Shown piece by piece: positions 6,455-8,735 of a stretch of DNA of 8,735 nucleotides. Each line of letters starts with the position of its first letter. The first letter of the stretch is position 1. The translations under genes and the position numbers were made by a program. The stretch comes from Actinomycetota bacterium (GTDB taxonomy: Bacteria; Actinomycetota; Actinomycetes; Nanopelagicales; Nanopelagicaceae): assembly GCA_009705185.1 (NCBI GenBank), contig WLCS01000033.1, positions 1 to 8,735 of the forward strand, read 5' to 3'. The notes beneath the pieces were generated by a model. That model saw only the letters and a program-made list of their open reading frames with translations, was not told the DNA's origin and searched no databases.

Positions 6455-6491
6455 TTCGGCTTAGACACACAGGTTGTTTCGTATCCACAGG

Positions 6492-6505
6492 ACTCAGACT
6501 TGAGT
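6492..6505. promoter_or_regulatory. Inverted repeat in the bldD/pyrR divergent region, possible operator
   Basis: ACTCA (6492-6496) and TGAGT (6501-6505) are perfect reverse complements around GACT. The element lies just before the pyrR -10 candidate and inside the 123-bp gap between the divergent bldD and pyrR genes. Nearby, CACAGG occurs twice (6468-6473 and 6486-6491). ACACAGGTT (6467-6475) and ACTCAGACT (6492-6500) partly match the Streptomyces BldD box as I remember it (AC-n-CAG-n-GT core), so BldD autoregulation is a reasonable but unproven guess. Confidence 0.35.
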
Positions 6506-6507
6506 GG

Positions 6508-6513
6508 TATTCT
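6508..6513 (+). promoter_or_regulatory. Candidate -10 element for the pyrRBC operon
   Basis: TATTCT fits the TAnnnT pattern and would place the transcription start near 6520, giving a leader of about 46 nt that begins just before the PyrR-binding hairpin. The hexamer 17 bp upstream, CCACAG at 6485-6490, is a poor -35. The inverted repeat at 6492-6505 would lie in the spacer. Confidence 0.4.
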
Positions 6514-6534
6514 TTGCTCAACATCCTTTAACGA

Positions 6535-6552
6535 CCCGTCCTGTGAGGCGGG
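6535..6552 (+). promoter_or_regulatory. PyrR-binding RNA hairpin in the pyrR leader
   Basis: CGTCCTGTGAGGCG at 6537-6550 matches the PyrR recognition consensus ARUCCNGNGAGGYU at 12 of 14 positions. The two differences, at the first and last position, replace an A-U pair by C-G and so keep the pairing. The lower stem is CCCG (6535-6538) with CGGG (6549-6552), then a bulged U at 6539, two C-G pairs and a UGUGA loop. The pyrR SD sequence GGAG (6556-6559) starts 4 nt after the stem. As described for mycobacteria, PyrR with UMP bound here would block translation of pyrR and thus the operon. There is no terminator in the leader, which argues against Bacillus-type attenuation. Confidence 0.85.
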
Positions 6553-6565
6553 GAAGGAGAACTAC

Positions 6566-7102
6566 ATGAGCCTTGCCCTGTCTGCGCCAGATATGTCGCG
6601 TGCTATTACGCGTATTGCGCATGAAATTCTTGAGAAAAATTCGGGTTCCGAAACTGTCACGATTTTAGGCATCCCTACACGTGGTGCACATTTAGCCCAA
6701 AGAATCTCAGCTGCAATATCTGAAATCGAAGGTAATCCTGTTCAGACTGGAACTCTGGATATCACCCTGCACCGTGATGACTTACGTCTTCGCCCACCGC
6801 GCGCCCTGATGCCCACTGTTATTCCACCACTTGGCGTCGAAGGTCGAAATGTAATCCTTGTCGATGATGTTCTGTACTCGGGTCGCACAATCAGAGCCGC
6901 ACTTGATGCTCTAGGAGAAATCGGACGTCCAAAGACTGTGCAACTAGCAGTTCTTATAGACAGAGGTCACCGCGAACTTCCTATTCGTGCAGATTATGTT
7001 GGCAAGAATTTGCCAACGTCAGCACAGCAGGTGATTAAAGTTCACTTTGTTGAATTTGATGCCATTGATGAAGTGCTCTTGGAAGAGGGGAGTGATCAAT
7101 GA
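6566..7102 (+). CDS. pyrR: Bifunctional pyr operon RNA-binding regulator / uracil phosphoribosyltransferase
   Basis: This 178-residue PyrR binds pyr leader RNA when uridine nucleotides are high and usually also makes UMP from uracil and PRPP. Motifs are [10 protein letters not shown] (35-44), [12 protein letters not shown] (62-73), the PRPP loop [13 protein letters not shown] (96-108), and the RNA-contact region [21 protein letters not shown] (basic residues from 132 to 152). The frame is open from a TTG at 6500, but the ATG at 6566 is preceded by GGAG (6556-6559) with 6-nt spacing and gives the usual family length. The upstream extension would also run through the RNA hairpin, so 6566 is chosen. 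The gene heads the pyrimidine operon, its stop overlaps pyrB by 4 bp (ATGA), and its leader carries the target of its own product. Confidence 0.96.
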   Translation: MSLALSAPDMSRAITRIAHEILEKNSGSETVTILGIPTRGAHLAQRISAAISEIEGNPVQTGTLDITLHRDDLRLRPPRALMPTVIPPLGVEGRNVILVDDVLYSGRTIRAALDALGEIGRPKTVQLAVLIDRGHRELPIRADYVGKNLPTSAQQVIKVHFVEFDAIDEVLLEEGSDQ

Positions 7103-8040
7103 AGCATTTACTATCTATTTCAGATCTCTCTAAAGTGGATGCGATACGCATTCTTGACACTGCCGAATCACTCTCGGCAGCCTCTGACGGAGTCGTGAAG
7201 AAACTCCCGACATTACGCGGAAGAACCGTAGTTAATCTCTTCGCTGAAGATTCAACGAGAACGAGAATTTCATTTGAAGCTGCGGCCAAGCGTTTATCAG
7301 CTGATGTAATCAATTTTTCAGCGAAGGGTTCCAGCGTAAGTAAAGGTGAATCTCTGAAAGACACTGCTCAAACACTTCAATCGATGGGCGCTGATGCGGT
7401 AATCATTCGACATAGCGCTTCGGGAGCAGCTCACACCTTGGCAGCAAACAAATGGATGTCTGGTGCAGTTATTAACGCCGGAGATGGAACTCACGAACAT
7501 CCTAGTCAAGCACTATTGGATGCATTTACGATTCGTCAGAATTTGGCTCGAGGAAATAGTGATTTAGCTGGATTGCATGTAGCTATCGTGGGAGATATTT
7601 TGCACTCTCGGGTTGCGCGTTCAAATGTACTTCTTCTGACAAAGCTTGGAGCTCAAGTCACTCTTGTTGCGCCTCCGACGCTTCTTCCTGTCGGTGTCGA
7701 AATGTGGCCAGTAAATATCTCTTACGATTTCGATGCAATTGTCAGCGAAGTTGATGTCGTCATGATGTTGCGTATTCAACTCGAGAGAATGTCTGAAATG
7801 TTTTTCCCGAATGCTCGAGAATATTCGCACTACTTTGCACTCAATACAGATCGACTTTCTCGCATGAAAAGAAACGCAATAGTGATGCATCCTGGACCCA
7901 TGAATAGAGGGCTGGAAATAACGGCAGAGTCTGCTGACAGTGCGCGTTCAGTTATTTTGGAACAAGTGAAAAACGGAGTAAGTATTCGAATGGCTATTTT
8001 GTATCTCTTGCTCGCAGGCTCAACAGAAGGTGAGATTTAA
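7099..8040 (+). CDS. pyrB: Aspartate carbamoyltransferase, catalytic subunit
   Basis: This 313-residue enzyme joins carbamoyl phosphate and aspartate, the first committed step of pyrimidine synthesis. The carbamoyl-phosphate site STRTR is at 52-56, followed by [12 protein letters not shown] (78-89, with Lys82), IRHSASGA (103-110), [13 protein letters not shown] (133-145), [12 protein letters not shown] (165-176), the aspartate-side LRIQLER (224-230) and [11 protein letters not shown] (264-274). The length and motifs are those of a catalytic chain; no regulatory pyrI chain is seen in the window. The ATG at 7099 overlaps the pyrR stop and follows a strong AGGGGAG at 7085-7091. Three bases separate it from pyrC, and the order pyrR-pyrB-pyrC implies a single transcript under PyrR control. 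Confidence 0.97.
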   Translation: MKHLLSISDLSKVDAIRILDTAESLSAASDGVVKKLPTLRGRTVVNLFAEDSTRTRISFEAAAKRLSADVINFSAKGSSVSKGESLKDTAQTLQSMGADAVIIRHSASGAAHTLAANKWMSGAVINAGDGTHEHPSQALLDAFTIRQNLARGNSDLAGLHVAIVGDILHSRVARSNVLLLTKLGAQVTLVAPPTLLPVGVEMWPVNISYDFDAIVSEVDVVMMLRIQLERMSEMFFPNAREYSHYFALNTDRLSRMKRNAIVMHPGPMNRGLEITAESADSARSVILEQVKNGVSIRMAILYLLLAGSTEGEI

Positions 8041-8043
8041 TCT

Positions 8044-8735
8044 ATGAGTAATTCTTACTTGATAAAGGATGGTTCCCTCCCTGATGGAACGCAGTCAGAT
8101 ATTTATGTGAGCAACGGAGTCATTTCAGAAATTGGAAAGAATTTGGTTCACGCAGATGCCGAACTTATTTCAGCAAAGAATTGTGTTGTTCTTCCAGGGC
8201 TCGTCGACCTCCACACGCATTTACGTGAACCCGGTAAAGAAGATTCAGAAACCGTACTTTCAGGTTCTCAAGCGGCGGCTAAAGGTGGTTTTGTTGCGGT
8301 AAGTGCGATGGCTAATACATCGCCGGTTGCAGATACTGCAGGCGTGGTTGAACAAGTATTCCGTCTTGGTAAGGCGGCGGGTTTAGTTGATGTCTTTCCT
8401 ATCGGTGCAGTTACTCAAGATTTAGCGGGAAAGACGTTGGCTGATATCGGCGCTATGGCTGATTCAGAGGCACAAGTACGTGTATTTAGCGATGATGGTC
8501 ATTGTGTATCTGATCCGCTCATTATGAGAAGAGCACTCGAATATGTAAAACAATTCGGGGGAGTAATTGCACAACACGCCCAAGATCCACGTCTGACGGA
8601 TGATTCGCAAATGAACGAAGGCTTTGTTTCGTCACAACTTGGATTAAAGGGCTGGCCAGCAATTGCTGAAGAGGCAATTATTGCAAGAGATATTTTACTT
8701 GCAGATCATGTTCAATCTCGATTACATATTTGCCA
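8044..8735 (+). CDS. pyrC: Dihydroorotase, N-terminal part (runs off the window)
   Basis: About 230 codons of a type I dihydroorotase are present; the gene continues past the window end. The enzyme closes carbamoyl aspartate to dihydroorotate. The first metal motif is DLHTHLREPG (55-64, with His57 and His59, and substrate-binding Arg61). It is followed by SAMANTSPVADTAGVVEQV (87-105, substrate Asn91), FSDDG (148-152), His178 in AQHAQD, and His228 in the last visible LHIC. AMANT in place of the MPNT of other phyla is familiar from actinobacterial dihydroorotases. The ATG at 8044 is preceded by AAGGTGAG (8027-8034), which overlaps the end of pyrB. About 200 C-terminal residues, including the catalytic aspartate, lie outside. 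Confidence 0.95.
   Translation, partial: MSNSYLIKDGSLPDGTQSDIYVSNGVISEIGKNLVHADAELISAKNCVVLPGLVDLHTHLREPGKEDSETVLSGSQAAAKGGFVAVSAMANTSPVADTAGVVEQVFRLGKAAGLVDVFPIGAVTQDLAGKTLADIGAMADSEAQVRVFSDDGHCVSDPLIMRRALEYVKQFGGVIAQHAQDPRLTDDSQMNEGFVSSQLGLKGWPAIAEEAIIARDILLADHVQSRLHIC

Noticed and set aside
6500..6565. TTG start giving a longer PyrR
   Set aside because: It has no ribosome site and would translate through the PyrR-binding hairpin; the ATG at 6566 has a well-placed GGAG and gives the normal family length.
7160..7180. 7-bp GC-rich stem with a 7-nt loop early in pyrB, considered as an attenuator or second PyrR site
   Set aside because: It lacks the PyrR recognition loop and a T-run, lies within coding sequence, and several 7-bp stems are expected by chance in the window.

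Overview
The window is a compact stretch of chromosome, most likely from a low-GC member of the Actinobacteria. The base composition (AT-richer than typical Actinobacteria), the very short or overlapping gene junctions and the gene set point towards a streamlined planktonic lineage such as the freshwater acI/Nanopelagicales group. That taxonomic placement is inference. The actinobacterial assignment rests on the gene order mltG-aroE-(A24 peptidase)-aroC-aroK-aroB-aroQ-efp-nusB-bldD-pyrR-pyrB-pyrC, on a recognisable BldD homologue, on an EF-P with a PGKGP loop, and on a PyrR RNA site placed directly before a Shine-Dalgarno (SD) sequence.

Bases 1-4893 hold the end of mltG (peptidoglycan lytic transglycosylase) followed by five shikimate-pathway genes on the + strand: aroE, aroC, aroK, aroB and aroQ. 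Together they cover 3-dehydroquinate synthase, dehydroquinase, shikimate dehydrogenase, shikimate kinase and chorismate synthase. DAHP synthase and EPSP synthase are not here. Three junctions are 4-bp ATGA overlaps (mltG/aroE, aroK/aroB, aroB/aroQ). A small single-domain prepilin peptidase sits between aroE and aroC.

Bases 4894-5940 carry efp and nusB (translation elongation at proline stretches, and rRNA transcription antitermination), whose stop and start codons share one base. The 64-bp gap before efp contains two tandem hairpins.

Bases 5945-6442 on the - strand encode a BldD-type regulator that keeps the exact residue spacing of the Streptomyces cyclic-di-GMP binding signature. It is convergent with nusB, 4 bp apart, and divergent from the pyrimidine operon across a 123-bp regulatory region.

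Bases 6566-8735 are the start of the pyrimidine operon pyrR-pyrB-pyrC (pyrC runs off the window). The pyrR leader has a good match to the PyrR-binding RNA hairpin a few bases before the ribosome binding site, implying translational feedback by PyrR.

No tRNA, rRNA, CRISPR array, insertion sequence or prophage gene was seen. The least ordinary signals are non-coding: a repeat module before aroC that can form two mutually exclusive hairpins, a near-perfect dyad inside mltG, the bldD/pyrR divergent region, and possible leaderless promoters in front of genes with no SD sequence.
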